This document shows, in pieces, positions 34,463 through 43,191 of a stretch of DNA of 64,000 bases. The stretch is from contig JAPLBY010000029.1 of NCBI GenBank assembly GCA_026392515.1, positions 106,716 through 170,715 on the forward strand, in the 5' to 3' direction. How positions within the stretch are numbered: position 1 is the stretch's first letter; each line of letters opens with the position of its first letter. Made by a program: the position numbers and the translations under genes. Origin of the DNA: Actinomycetota bacterium. GTDB lineage: Bacteria; Actinomycetota; Actinomycetes; S36-B12; UBA5976. A model generated the notes under the pieces. It had not been told where the DNA came from. It searched no databases and saw only the letters and a program-made list of their open reading frames with translations.

Positions 34463-35770
34463 GTGATTCGATCCAAGACATCAATAAGGGTTGCCAGTTT
34501 GGCAGCCGCGGCAGCATTACTTGCTGCTTGTGGTGGCGGTTCTGGGGATGCCTCAGCAACCGGTGCTGCAACAGCCGCTGCACCAACAGGTGAACCGATT
34601 GTTATCGGTGCACCATTTGCACAGTCCGGTCCGGCAGGTATTGCGGATCATAAAGATTGCTGGAACGGAACAGATCTTGCAATCGAAGAAATCAATAATG
34701 CTGGTGGTGTTAATGGTCGTCCACTTGAATTAAGTGTTACCGACATCGACATTCTTACTCCAGAAGGCATTACAGCAGCTTTCCAGAAGCTAGCTGCTGA
34801 AAAGGTTTCTGCAATTCAATCTGCGTTCGTCATTATTCCGCCTCCAGCACTTGATGCTGCAGCGGCATACGGCGCACCTTACATGAGTGGCGACACCAAC
34901 ATTGATGCTCAGAAGCTGGCAACAGCTGATACTGCAAAGTACGGAAACTACTTCACCGATCCTGCCGAGACATACTACGGCTCCGGTTTTGTAACTTTCC
35001 TTACCCAGCTTTCTGATAGCGGATCTTGGACACCAAGTAACAACAAGGTCGACATTATTCGTGGCGACACTGCTTACAACAAGAACATCGCTGACGCTAC
35101 AGAAGCGGCAATTGCGGCTTCAGGTGGCAAGTGGGAACTTGGTCAGATCATTGACATCACAGCAGGCACAAAAGACTGGGGTCCAGTAATTGCTAAGTTG
35201 CAGGCAAACCCTGCCGGCGCAATCATGGTTGATCACTGGATTGGTGCAGAACTTGCTTCCTTCTCACAGCAGTTTGCTGGAGATCCAGTAGCAGATTCAC
35301 TTGTCTACCTACAGTACGGACCGTCACAGCCAGAGTTCTTGCAGATCGCAGGAGCCGCAGCTGAAGGTTTCGTATGGGGAACTGTGATTGGTGTTGGAAA
35401 TACTTCCGATCAGGACAAGGCATTCCGCGCTGCGTACCAAGCTAAGTTCGGCGTAGACGACGTATCTATGGGTATGGTCTACACCGGATGGTGCTACGAC
35501 ACAGTTAACGTATTGGCAAATGCTTGGAAGAATGTTGACCCAGCAGACTTTGCTGCAGTTAACGAGTACATCAAGGCAAATCCATACGATGGCGTAACTG
35601 GCCACTTGGACTTCTCCAAGCAGGCAGTGCTTATCTACCCAACTGTAGAAACCGATCCTGCAAAGGGTGTTACACATTACTTCTACCAAGTTCAGGGCGG
35701 TCGTCACACGACAATTGCTCCTGACGGCGATGCTGAAGCAGCATTCGTTAAGCCAGCTTGGATGCAGTAA
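34463..35770 (+). CDS. ABC transporter substrate-binding lipoprotein (branched-chain/amide type)
   Basis: A 435-residue exported lipoprotein. The signal peptide ends in lipobox LAAC with Cys23, followed by a Gly/Ala linker. GEPIVIGAPFAQSGPAGIADHKDCWNGTDLAIEEINNAGGVNGRPLEL is the start of a type I periplasmic-binding fold, the class that binds branched-chain amino acids, urea or short amides. It starts at GTG 34463 with GGAGG six bases upstream. As the first gene of an operon ending in amidohydrolases, it probably captures an N-substituted amide (inference). Confidence 0.9.
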   Translation: MIRSKTSIRVASLAAAAALLAACGGGSGDASATGAATAAAPTGEPIVIGAPFAQSGPAGIADHKDCWNGTDLAIEEINNAGGVNGRPLELSVTDIDILTPEGITAAFQKLAAEKVSAIQSAFVIIPPPALDAAAAYGAPYMSGDTNIDAQKLATADTAKYGNYFTDPAETYYGSGFVTFLTQLSDSGSWTPSNNKVDIIRGDTAYNKNIADATEAAIAASGGKWELGQIIDITAGTKDWGPVIAKLQANPAGAIMVDHWIGAELASFSQQFAGDPVADSLVYLQYGPSQPEFLQIAGAAAEGFVWGTVIGVGNTSDQDKAFRAAYQAKFGVDDVSMGMVYTGWCYDTVNVLANAWKNVDPADFAAVNEYIKANPYDGVTGHLDFSKQAVLIYPTVETDPAKGVTHYFYQVQGGRHTTIAPDGDAEAAFVKPAWMQ

Positions 35771-35774
35771 TCAA

Positions 35775-36506
35775 ATGCAAGTACTAGCTTGTTCCAACAT
35801 TGCACTTGAACTAGGTGGTCGTCAGATCCTTAGTGACGTGAACTTAAGTGTTGGTCAAGCAGAAGTAGTTGGTCTTGCCGGTCCCAATGGGGCCGGCAAG
35901 ACCAGCCTTTTTGAAGTTCTCTCTGGTCGAAATTTGAATCACCAGGGAAAAGTTGAACTCAATGGTGTGGACATAACTTCACTTTCCATGCAAGAAAGAG
36001 TCAAACTCGGACTGGTGCGAACTTTTCAACGCCCAGTTGTTCCAGCCACACTTACTGTTGGCGAAACCCTGAAAGCTGCTCGCAAGGCTTTTGATCCAAA
36101 GCCAAGTCGACTAAGAATGGAATGGGTTGCTGAATTTGTTCACTTAAATGCACCTATGAATACTCCAACAGGGGGATTAGAAACCCTCGAACGACGCAAG
36201 CTAATGCTTGCCTGTTTGCTTGCCCGAGAACCAAAAATTGTTTTGCTAGATGAGCCGGCATCAGGATTAACCGGATCTGAGATTGATGAAATTGATTTGA
36301 TAGTCAGGAAACTTGCGCAAGAGTATGGAATATCTGTGCTCTTGATTGAACATCGACTGGAGTTACTTGCAATGGTTGCTTCTCGAGTACTCGTTTTGGA
36401 TGTTGGCGAAATCATTGCCGAAGGTCCACCAGATTCGGTCTTTAAGCAACCAGCTGTGCGGGCTGCGTACTTCGATGTCCCAATAGAAAGCGCAGTGGGT
36501 GCATAG
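35775..36506 (+). CDS. ABC transporter ATPase, LivG-like
   Basis: A 243-residue ATPase. The Walker A GPNGAGKTSLFEVLSG lies at about residues 37-52. TPTGGLETLERRKLMLACLLA stands in the position of the signature motif, but the usual LSGGQ is replaced by the degenerate PTGGLE. Walker B is PKIVLLDEPASGL, and IEHRLELLAMVASRVLVLDVGEIIAEG holds the switch His. The start ATG 35775 follows the preceding stop by four bases. It pairs with the LivF-like ATPase. A non-canonical signature is worth noting because it could make the two ATP sites unequal. Confidence 0.88.
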   Translation: MQVLACSNIALELGGRQILSDVNLSVGQAEVVGLAGPNGAGKTSLFEVLSGRNLNHQGKVELNGVDITSLSMQERVKLGLVRTFQRPVVPATLTVGETLKAARKAFDPKPSRLRMEWVAEFVHLNAPMNTPTGGLETLERRKLMLACLLAREPKIVLLDEPASGLTGSEIDEIDLIVRKLAQEYGISVLLIEHRLELLAMVASRVLVLDVGEIIAEGPPDSVFKQPAVRAAYFDVPIESAVGA

Positions 36507-36508
36507 AT

Positions 36509-37225
36509 ATGAGTCTTCTTGAAATGCGGGAAGTTTCCTCCGGGTATGGAACCATGCGGGTAATCCATGGCCTCAACTTCACAATTGATCCTGGCGAGAG
36601 AATTGGACTTGTTGGCCTAAATGGTCATGGTAAAACCACGTTGATCAGCACAATTGTCGGAATGACTGGCTGGCAAGATGGCTCGATTGAGTTCATGGGG
36701 CAACAAATTGGTGGTCGCCGTTCGCATGGTGTTGGACGAAATACTCCAAAGATTGTTCGCTCTGGAATTGCCATTGCACCACAGGGTGATGCGATTTTCC
36801 CTGGACTTACCGTTGAAGAAAATTTGGCCAGTGGTGCCTACACCGAAGGTGCATGGAAAACTCGCAAACAGAGGCGAGATGCAATTTTAGAAGTCTTTCC
36901 ACCACTACGCACGAGATTGAAGCAATCAGCGGGCACACTTTCCGGTGGTGAACGCCGAATGGTTTCAGTGGGACGTGCGCTTATGGCAGATGCAAAACTA
37001 TATCTTGTTGATGAGCCATCTCTCGGTCTTGCGCCAAAAATTTCGATTGGTTTAGTAGATGCACTTTGCAAAATTGATTTAGGCGATGGAGCGATGTTGA
37101 TTGCAGAGCAAAACTTACCTTTGTTATCTGGTAGATGTGATCGCATTTTAGGAATGCACGCCGGTGAACTTAAGGAAGACGTTGGCGAAGCATTTGGCGA
37201 TATTCCTCCGGCAGCGGAGATGTAA
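36509..37225 (+). CDS. ABC transporter ATPase, LivF-like
   Basis: A 238-residue ATPase. VGLNGHGKTTLISTIVGMTGW is Walker A (about residues 33-53), APQGDAIFPGLTVEENL the Q-loop region typical of LivF, LSGGERRMVSVGRALM the signature, and LYLVDEPSLGLAPK Walker B. It is tightly packed in the operon, with its stop overlapping the next ATG (TAATG). Confidence 0.9.
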   Translation: MSLLEMREVSSGYGTMRVIHGLNFTIDPGERIGLVGLNGHGKTTLISTIVGMTGWQDGSIEFMGQQIGGRRSHGVGRNTPKIVRSGIAIAPQGDAIFPGLTVEENLASGAYTEGAWKTRKQRRDAILEVFPPLRTRLKQSAGTLSGGERRMVSVGRALMADAKLYLVDEPSLGLAPKISIGLVDALCKIDLGDGAMLIAEQNLPLLSGRCDRILGMHAGELKEDVGEAFGDIPPAAEM

Positions 37226-38124
37226 TGATTGAGTTAATCGCAAGCGGTTTAGTTCTAGCCTCTATGTACGGTCTAGTAGCTGTCGGAATTTCACTTACCT
37301 GGTCCAGTGTTGGAATGTTAAATCTGGCACAGGGATTTGTTTTTACCTTTGGTGGCTATGTGGCATTTTTGTTTGCGCAATACATGGCAAAGAATTTCAG
37401 CATTCGTGACGGCGTACTGCTCTCGCTAGGCGTGGTATTGCTTGGCATGATTGGCTCAGCGATTGCCGGACTGATAGTTGGGGGACTCGCATTTTTACCA
37501 CTTCACGATCGAGTTAATTTCCCAGTTCGTGGATTGATTGCAACTTTAGCTATCAGCATTATGGGCACTCAAATCTTCATGCTGATCTTTGGTCCACAAA
37601 GCAAACCACTTCCGCAAATTTTTGGAATTAAGCGACTTAAGATTGGCGAGTTCAGCATTGCCTACGGCCAAGTTGGAACAATAGTGGTTGCAACAGTCGT
37701 ACTGCTTATTGTGACTCTTTGGATGAGACGAAGTCGTCGCGGACTTCAAATGCGCGCCATGATGATGAACCCACTCGGCGCAAATATGGTTGGTGTTTCA
37801 GTTCGAACTACTGGAATGATCGCGCTTGCAATTAGTGGCGCACTTGCGGGCCTAGCTTCGGTCTTGCTGGGACAAATCTTCTTTGTTAGTCCGACATCAG
37901 GCGTGCAACCACTCATTGTTGGCTTAATCATTTCCCTTGCAGGTGGACTTGGATCAATGCCAGGAACAGTTTTAGCTGCAGTGCTACTCGGATTCGCAGA
38001 AGCCGTAACTGCCCGCTACACCGAGCAATCTTTCGTTCCTTTTGTTCAGTTCGCTCTCGTGATTGCGATTTTGACTTTCAAACCACGAGGACTTGGTGGG
38101 GTATTGGAGGATGTTCGTGAGTAA
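37225..38124 (+). CDS. ABC transporter permease, LivH-like
   Basis: A 299-residue membrane protein of the branched-chain permease family. GLVLASMYGLVAVGISLTWSSVGMLNLAQGFVFTFGGY is the family N-terminal signature, and GALAGLASVLLGQ followed by GGLGSMPGTVLAAVLLGFAEAV is the coupling-loop region. About eight helices are expected. It overlaps the next permease by eight bases. Confidence 0.9.
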   Translation: MIELIASGLVLASMYGLVAVGISLTWSSVGMLNLAQGFVFTFGGYVAFLFAQYMAKNFSIRDGVLLSLGVVLLGMIGSAIAGLIVGGLAFLPLHDRVNFPVRGLIATLAISIMGTQIFMLIFGPQSKPLPQIFGIKRLKIGEFSIAYGQVGTIVVATVVLLIVTLWMRRSRRGLQMRAMMMNPLGANMVGVSVRTTGMIALAISGALAGLASVLLGQIFFVSPTSGVQPLIVGLIISLAGGLGSMPGTVLAAVLLGFAEAVTARYTEQSFVPFVQFALVIAILTFKPRGLGGVLEDVRE

Positions 38125-39640
38125 ATACGAAGTCGGACGTCGACGCCTTATTCCTCGTTGGCCAGTAAGAACCAGTTCACTTTTTCACCGGGTCAGAGTG
38201 CCCGGAACCAAGCGCTCACTGTTGCGATTTGAAGGAAGATACAACCCAAAGACATTGCAGCGGGAGTTAATTCTTAGAGATAAGAAACCGCTGTTTTGGA
38301 TGGTAGGTCTATTTGCATTGGCTGCAATTCCAATTGCCGTTGGACAGCAATTAGTTTTTTCAATTTTTGGCAGCATTTGCTTTTTTGCCGCAATTAACGT
38401 TTTGTGGACATTGATTATTGGCACCGCAGGTCTGCAATCTTATGCAAGTTTGGCGACAGTTGGTGTGGGTGCGTATGCAGCTACATACCTAAGCATCACT
38501 TATGGAATTCCTTGGCCAATAATGCTTATCGCTGGAACATTGTTTGGCGCCCTGATGGGATTCATCATTAGCGTCCCGGCCCGAAGACTTGATGGACTCT
38601 ATTACGCACTGTTGACAATTGGAATTTCCGAATTTTTGCGAAGTTACATTACGCAATCAGAATCTCTCGGCGGTCAATTCAATGGAGCACTTTTTGGTGC
38701 CGATCGCATTGTGTCGGAAGAGGCAATGCAAACTTCTTCAGGGCAGACAATCTCTTACTTAGTTTCATTTTTTGTGCTCTTGATTTCGTTAGCTATCTTC
38801 CGATTGGTTAGTGGCGGAAGAATTGGAATCTTGCTTCGTACTGCACAGTCTTCTAAAGAAGATGAATCGTTTGCTGCCGCAATTGGCATTGATTTTCAAC
38901 GAGCTCGACTCTTTGTTTTCTTGATTTCATCTGCCGCACTTGGTTTTGTTGGAGCTTTTTATGCAACAAACCAAGGTGGCGCCTCACTAAGTTTGTTTAG
39001 CTTGGACCAGATGTTGTTGCTTTTGGCGATGATCGTGATCGGCGGACTAGGTAAGGCTGAAGGCGCAGTAGTTGGCACAGTCATTGTGGTCTTCCTAAAT
39101 CAATGGTTCACTTCATGGGGTCCATGGCGAATCGTTCTTGTTGGATTCCTAATGTTGGCCTCTGTGCTTTACACCAGAAATGGTCTGTTTGGCCTTCGTC
39201 AACAGTTAATTGAAATTAGAGAAAGACGAAAAGCACTGTCGCGAGCGACTCGCACCACTCGATACGGCGCTTTCTTGCCAGAGCAGGGACCGGAAATTTC
39301 TGACAAGGGCGTTATTGCTGAGCGAGAGTTTGAGCGGGCAATTAGAGATCAATTACGCGATTGGATTACGCCAGAGATCATCGAAGAGCATCGATTAAGT
39401 CCACTGGGTCAGCATTCCGATCACTTAGAGCGGATCCTTAATTACTTTAGAAAGCAACCAATTAGTAATAAATATGTCGTTTACTGTGAATCAGCATTCC
39501 AGGCTTACCGTGTTGTAGCTTTAAGCGGCATCCCCGGTGTACCGCCACGATTAGTCGACGACAAAACCTACTCAAATCTTGACGAGGCATACCATGCGGT
39601 ATTTCTTCGTCGCATCAACGACCTAAAGTCACAGCACTAG
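38117..39640 (+). CDS. ABC permease (LivM-like) fused to a dimethylformamidase small-subunit-like domain
   Basis: 507 residues from GTG 38117, which has GGAGG (38106-38110) six bases upstream. Residues 1-57 are a basic cytosolic extension. Residues 58-360 form a LivM-type permease (AINVLWTLIIGTAGLQSYASLATVGVGAYAATYL, then GGLGKAEGAVVGTVIVV). After the last helix comes a soluble tail; about residues 395-507 include TPEIIEEH, HSDHLERILNYFRKQP (from His433), KYVVYCESAFQAYRVVALS and, at the end, EAYHAVFLRRINDL. As I remember it, the small subunit of N,N-dimethylformamidase (DmfA1) contains a very similar NYFRMQP, KYYIYSE, DAYRIA, HAVFLRRIEDV series. The large-subunit gene follows 14 bases later and no separate small-subunit gene exists, so the fusion would tether the enzyme to the importer. 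Confidence 0.8.
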   Translation: MSKYEVGRRRLIPRWPVRTSSLFHRVRVPGTKRSLLRFEGRYNPKTLQRELILRDKKPLFWMVGLFALAAIPIAVGQQLVFSIFGSICFFAAINVLWTLIIGTAGLQSYASLATVGVGAYAATYLSITYGIPWPIMLIAGTLFGALMGFIISVPARRLDGLYYALLTIGISEFLRSYITQSESLGGQFNGALFGADRIVSEEAMQTSSGQTISYLVSFFVLLISLAIFRLVSGGRIGILLRTAQSSKEDESFAAAIGIDFQRARLFVFLISSAALGFVGAFYATNQGGASLSLFSLDQMLLLLAMIVIGGLGKAEGAVVGTVIVVFLNQWFTSWGPWRIVLVGFLMLASVLYTRNGLFGLRQQLIEIRERRKALSRATRTTRYGAFLPEQGPEISDKGVIAEREFERAIRDQLRDWITPEIIEEHRLSPLGQHSDHLERILNYFRKQPISNKYVVYCESAFQAYRVVALSGIPGVPPRLVDDKTYSNLDEAYHAVFLRRINDLKSQH

Positions 39641-39653
39641 AAGGAGAAATCAA

Positions 39654-41954
39654 ATGGCACAAGTATCAGTAACTGGCTACACAGATAAACCAAGTGTGGT
39701 TGAGGGCGAAACCATTTCCTTCTATGTCACGGCTGACAACGCAACTGAGGCGCAAGTAGATATCGTCCGATTGATTCATGGCGATGAGGACCCTAAAGGT
39801 CCAGGCTTTCAAGAAGAAGTTGTTCAGTCAGATTTTTCCGGGAAAAAGCCAGTAAAAAAACAGTTTGTTGATCTAGGAAACGCAGTTCGCGTTAAGGATC
39901 CGTCAGGAAAACTGGACCTAACTGATTCCTTCTCAATGTCATCGTATGTGTTTGCCACTACGCCCGAAAAGGGACGCCAAGTACTTTTAGGCAAGTTCTC
40001 GTTGCATGAAACAGCGGGATACGCAATGGGTCTTGATCCAGAAGGAAGACTGGCTTTTTGGATTGCAAATGGCAACGATACTGACGAAATTGTTTCACAA
40101 GTTCCATTAGCGCATCACACTTGGTACTTTGTCGCTGTTTCATTTGATGCAAAGTCTGGAAATACAATCTTGCATCAAGAGGCAATTGTTAATCCTTACA
40201 ACGGCCGCTTGGGCTTGGTAGCTCCGTTTGATCACACTTGTTCAGTTGAACAGAATCTTCGCCTAAAGATCAAGAGCGCTACGACGGATTTCATGTGGGC
40301 GGCAGCCTCAAATTCGGCTACTGTGCGAGGACCATATAAGGACCTTTTGTTCAATGGAAAGATTGACCGATCCAATGTTTGGAATCGCGCCCTGAGTCTT
40401 GCTGAGATTAAGTCGCAATGCTGTGCTGATCCCGTCTCAGAGGGGTTAATCGCAGCTTGGGACACAACCGAAGGCTATGGCGAAAACGGAATCGGTGACA
40501 CTGTCATTGACGTGTCTTCAAACCAGCTACACGGAGAAGGTGTCCAACGTCCAATTCGAGCTATGACTGGATACAACTGGTCTGGCAAACACGATGACTG
40601 GCGCGTAGCACCTAAAGAATATGGTGGCATTGCATTCCATGATGATTCAGTAATTGATTGCGAATGGGACGAGACATTTAGTTGGACTGTGCCAGCAGGT
40701 CTAAAGAGTGCCGCTTATGCCGCGCGGATTCGAATTGGCGACGTTGAAGATCACATTCCATTCTTTGTTCGAGCCGCAAAGCCAAAGGCGAGAATTTTGT
40801 ACTTGTATCCAACGAGCTCTTATCTTGCGTATGCAAACGAAATGATTGTGCACCATGTTCCAGTTGCTCAGGCGATTGGATCTCATCCGGCAGTGCTGAC
40901 TAAAACCGAAGCCGACTATTTCCAGGATCCCAAGTACGGGCGTTCAACATATGATCACTACGCCGATGGTGAAGGCGTGTGTTACACATCATGGCTACGA
41001 CCAATTCTGAACATGCGTCCAAAATGGCGCTCGTCAGCAATTGGTACAACGTGGCAATTCCCGCGTGACTTATCGGCCACTGCCTGGATGGAGCATGAAG
41101 GTTATGACTTTGAAATCGCCACAGACCATGACTTAATGCGCGAAGGTCTTGATTGGCTAAAGAACTATTCCGTAATCATTACTGGATCACATCCGGAGTA
41201 CTGGAATGAATTCGGGCTAAATGTATTAGAGGAGTACATCTCAACTGGTGGTCGCTTGATGTACATGGGTGGCAATGGCTTCTACTGGGTCATCTCTTAC
41301 CGTGATGGCGAACCAGAAATCATGGAAGTGCGAAAAGGTGAAGCTGGAATGCGCGCCTGGCAAGCCGAACCTGGTGAGTACTACCACGCAACTTCTGCTG
41401 AACGCGGTGGCATCTGGCGCAATCGCGGTCGAGCCCCACAGAAGTTAACCGGCGTCGGGTTTACAACGCAAGGATTTGATGCCTGCCATCCTTACTACCG
41501 AATGCCAGATAGCTATCACAAATCAGTATCTTGGATTTTCGACGGAGTTGAAGGTGAAAAATTTGGTGATCATGGTCTAGCTCTTGGTGGCGCCGCTGGC
41601 CTAGAAACTGAACGTTATGACTTGCTATTGGGAACCCCGCCGCACACTAAGTTGCTGGGCTCCTCAACTAACTGGTCTGACAACTATCCAGGCGTCCACG
41701 AAGACATCATGTTCCATCATCCGGGATTGCTTGGTACTCAAAACCCTGCAGTAAGAGCAGATATGACTTACTTCACTGCAGGAAACAACGGCGCTGTATT
41801 TTCAACTGGCTCAATTGCGTGGACTAGTGCATTACCGAGCTTTGGATATCAAAATGATGTCGCCCGAATCACCAAGAATATTCTTGATGCATTTTCCAAG
41901 CCGGGTGAACTTCCAGGCGGGGCATGGACTGAAGACGAAAAGTCGTGGCGTTAG
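39654..41954 (+). CDS. N,N-dimethylformamidase large (beta) subunit family protein
   Basis: A 766-residue protein. The N-terminal 60 residues are a beta domain, residues about 65-290 a LamG/concanavalin-like region (LDLTDSFSMSSYVFAT, WYFVAVSFDAKSGN, IDRSNVWNRALSLAEI). From about 365 the catalytic domain typical of dimethylformamidase follows: ARILYLYPTSSYLAYAN, TYDHYADGEGVCYTS, VIITGSHPEYWNE. From memory, the characterised enzyme binds iron through two Tyr and a Glu, with a His nearby; the matching residues here are Tyr393, Tyr433, Glu515 and His513. It hydrolyses N-substituted formamides to amine plus formate; the natural substrate is unknown. AAGGAG precedes the ATG. Confidence 0.87.
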   Translation: MAQVSVTGYTDKPSVVEGETISFYVTADNATEAQVDIVRLIHGDEDPKGPGFQEEVVQSDFSGKKPVKKQFVDLGNAVRVKDPSGKLDLTDSFSMSSYVFATTPEKGRQVLLGKFSLHETAGYAMGLDPEGRLAFWIANGNDTDEIVSQVPLAHHTWYFVAVSFDAKSGNTILHQEAIVNPYNGRLGLVAPFDHTCSVEQNLRLKIKSATTDFMWAAASNSATVRGPYKDLLFNGKIDRSNVWNRALSLAEIKSQCCADPVSEGLIAAWDTTEGYGENGIGDTVIDVSSNQLHGEGVQRPIRAMTGYNWSGKHDDWRVAPKEYGGIAFHDDSVIDCEWDETFSWTVPAGLKSAAYAARIRIGDVEDHIPFFVRAAKPKARILYLYPTSSYLAYANEMIVHHVPVAQAIGSHPAVLTKTEADYFQDPKYGRSTYDHYADGEGVCYTSWLRPILNMRPKWRSSAIGTTWQFPRDLSATAWMEHEGYDFEIATDHDLMREGLDWLKNYSVIITGSHPEYWNEFGLNVLEEYISTGGRLMYMGGNGFYWVISYRDGEPEIMEVRKGEAGMRAWQAEPGEYYHATSAERGGIWRNRGRAPQKLTGVGFTTQGFDACHPYYRMPDSYHKSVSWIFDGVEGEKFGDHGLALGGAAGLETERYDLLLGTPPHTKLLGSSTNWSDNYPGVHEDIMFHHPGLLGTQNPAVRADMTYFTAGNNGAVFSTGSIAWTSALPSFGYQNDVARITKNILDAFSKPGELPGGAWTEDEKSWR

Positions 41955-41980
41955 GCTCGCAATATCTTTAAGGAGTAGTA

Positions 41981-43081
41981 ATGACAACTGGTTATGTATG
42001 GGAAGAGCTTTACGGCTGGCACGATACGGGTACGGCGGCTGGGTTACTAACTCCTGGTCTTGATGTCCAGCCTTACCAACACTTCGAGAGTGCTGAAACG
42101 AAGGTTCGCTTGGCATCCTTACTTGAAGTTTCTGGCCTAACCAAGAGTCTGAATCGGATTTCAGCTGTTCCAGCGACCGAAGAACAAGTCTTGCGAGTTC
42201 ATACCAAGGATTATTTAGAGCGCATTAAAGCCGAAAGCGCTCAGCCTAAAGGCGGAGACTGTGGCGATGGCACCTCACCATTTGGACATGGATCTTTTGA
42301 AATTGCGTTACTTGCTGCAGGTGGTGCGATTGAAGCAACTCGCGCAGTAGTAAACGGCACGGTTCGTAATGCCTACGCTCTTATCCGTCCGCCAGGTCAT
42401 CACTCCCGACCAACTACGGGAATGGGATTTTGCATTTTTGCAAATGCTGCAATTGCAATTAAGTTTGCGCAAGCCGAACTTGGCGTCAAGCGAGTTGCAA
42501 CTGTTGACTGGGATGTTCACCACGGCAATGGCACTCAAGAAATTTTCTACAGCGATCCAAACGTGCTAACTATTTCGTTGCATCAAGATGGATTGTTCCC
42601 GGCGAACAGTGGAAACATCGCAGATAGTGGTGAAGGAGACGGTGACGGCTTTGCAATCAATGTGCCACTTCAGCCAGGTTCTGGAAACGGAGCTTATCTC
42701 GAGGCAATTCAACGAGTTGTAGTACCAGCGTTGCGCAAATTTAAGCCAGAGTTGATCGTTGTTCCTTCGGGCTTTGACGCCAGCGCTGCTGATCCCTTAG
42801 GCCGCATGCAAGTAACCCCAACTGGTTACCGAGCGATGACGCAAGAGTTAATGGCAATTGCAGACGAAGTGTGTGACGGCAAAATCATCATGACTCACGA
42901 AGGTGGCTATTCACCGTTTTACGTTCCGTACTGTGGCTTAGCGGTACTCGAGACACTCTCTGGCGTAAAAACGGGGATCGAAGACTCAATTACTCCGACC
43001 TGGGATGCTTTGCCTGGCCAAGAGTGCCAGCCGGAACAGTCTGCCCGAATCGGCCAAGTAGTCAGCGCCTTTAATCTCTAA
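41981..43081 (+). CDS. Histone-deacetylase-like (class II) amidohydrolase, copy 2
   Basis: Also 366 residues, aligned with copy 1 without shifts at the motifs: zinc ligands Asp178 and His180 in DWDVHHGNG and Asp266 in SGFDASAADPL, RPPGHH at 136-141, and MTHEGGYSPFYVPYCG. YGWHDTG near the N-terminus is conserved in class II relatives. It ends the importer operon, 26 bases after the dimethylformamidase-like gene, with AAGGAG before the ATG. The two copies flank the importer, one in each transcript, suggesting related but different acyl-amine substrates. Confidence 0.88.
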   Translation: MTTGYVWEELYGWHDTGTAAGLLTPGLDVQPYQHFESAETKVRLASLLEVSGLTKSLNRISAVPATEEQVLRVHTKDYLERIKAESAQPKGGDCGDGTSPFGHGSFEIALLAAGGAIEATRAVVNGTVRNAYALIRPPGHHSRPTTGMGFCIFANAAIAIKFAQAELGVKRVATVDWDVHHGNGTQEIFYSDPNVLTISLHQDGLFPANSGNIADSGEGDGDGFAINVPLQPGSGNGAYLEAIQRVVVPALRKFKPELIVVPSGFDASAADPLGRMQVTPTGYRAMTQELMAIADEVCDGKIIMTHEGGYSPFYVPYCGLAVLETLSGVKTGIEDSITPTWDALPGQECQPEQSARIGQVVSAFNL

Positions 43082-43165
43082 ATCCTTAAAGCGATGCGAT
43101 ATATCCCTTACTTATAGGGGTTTCTTCAAAGACTGGAAACTTGTCTGCCGCTAGCCTTATGCTGT

Positions 43166-43181
43166 TCGAACAAATGTTCGA
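43166..43181. promoter_or_regulatory. LexA (SOS) box
   Basis: TCGAAC-AAAT-GTTCGA is a perfect copy of the Gram-positive/actinobacterial LexA operator. It lies ten bases before the ATG of the DUF6504 gene, so it controls the four-gene mutagenesis operon that follows. Confidence 0.92.
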
Positions 43182-43191
43182 AAGGCTTGAT

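Noticed and set aside
38093..38116. Earlier starts for the fused permease
   Set aside because: GGAGG is correctly spaced only for GTG 38117.
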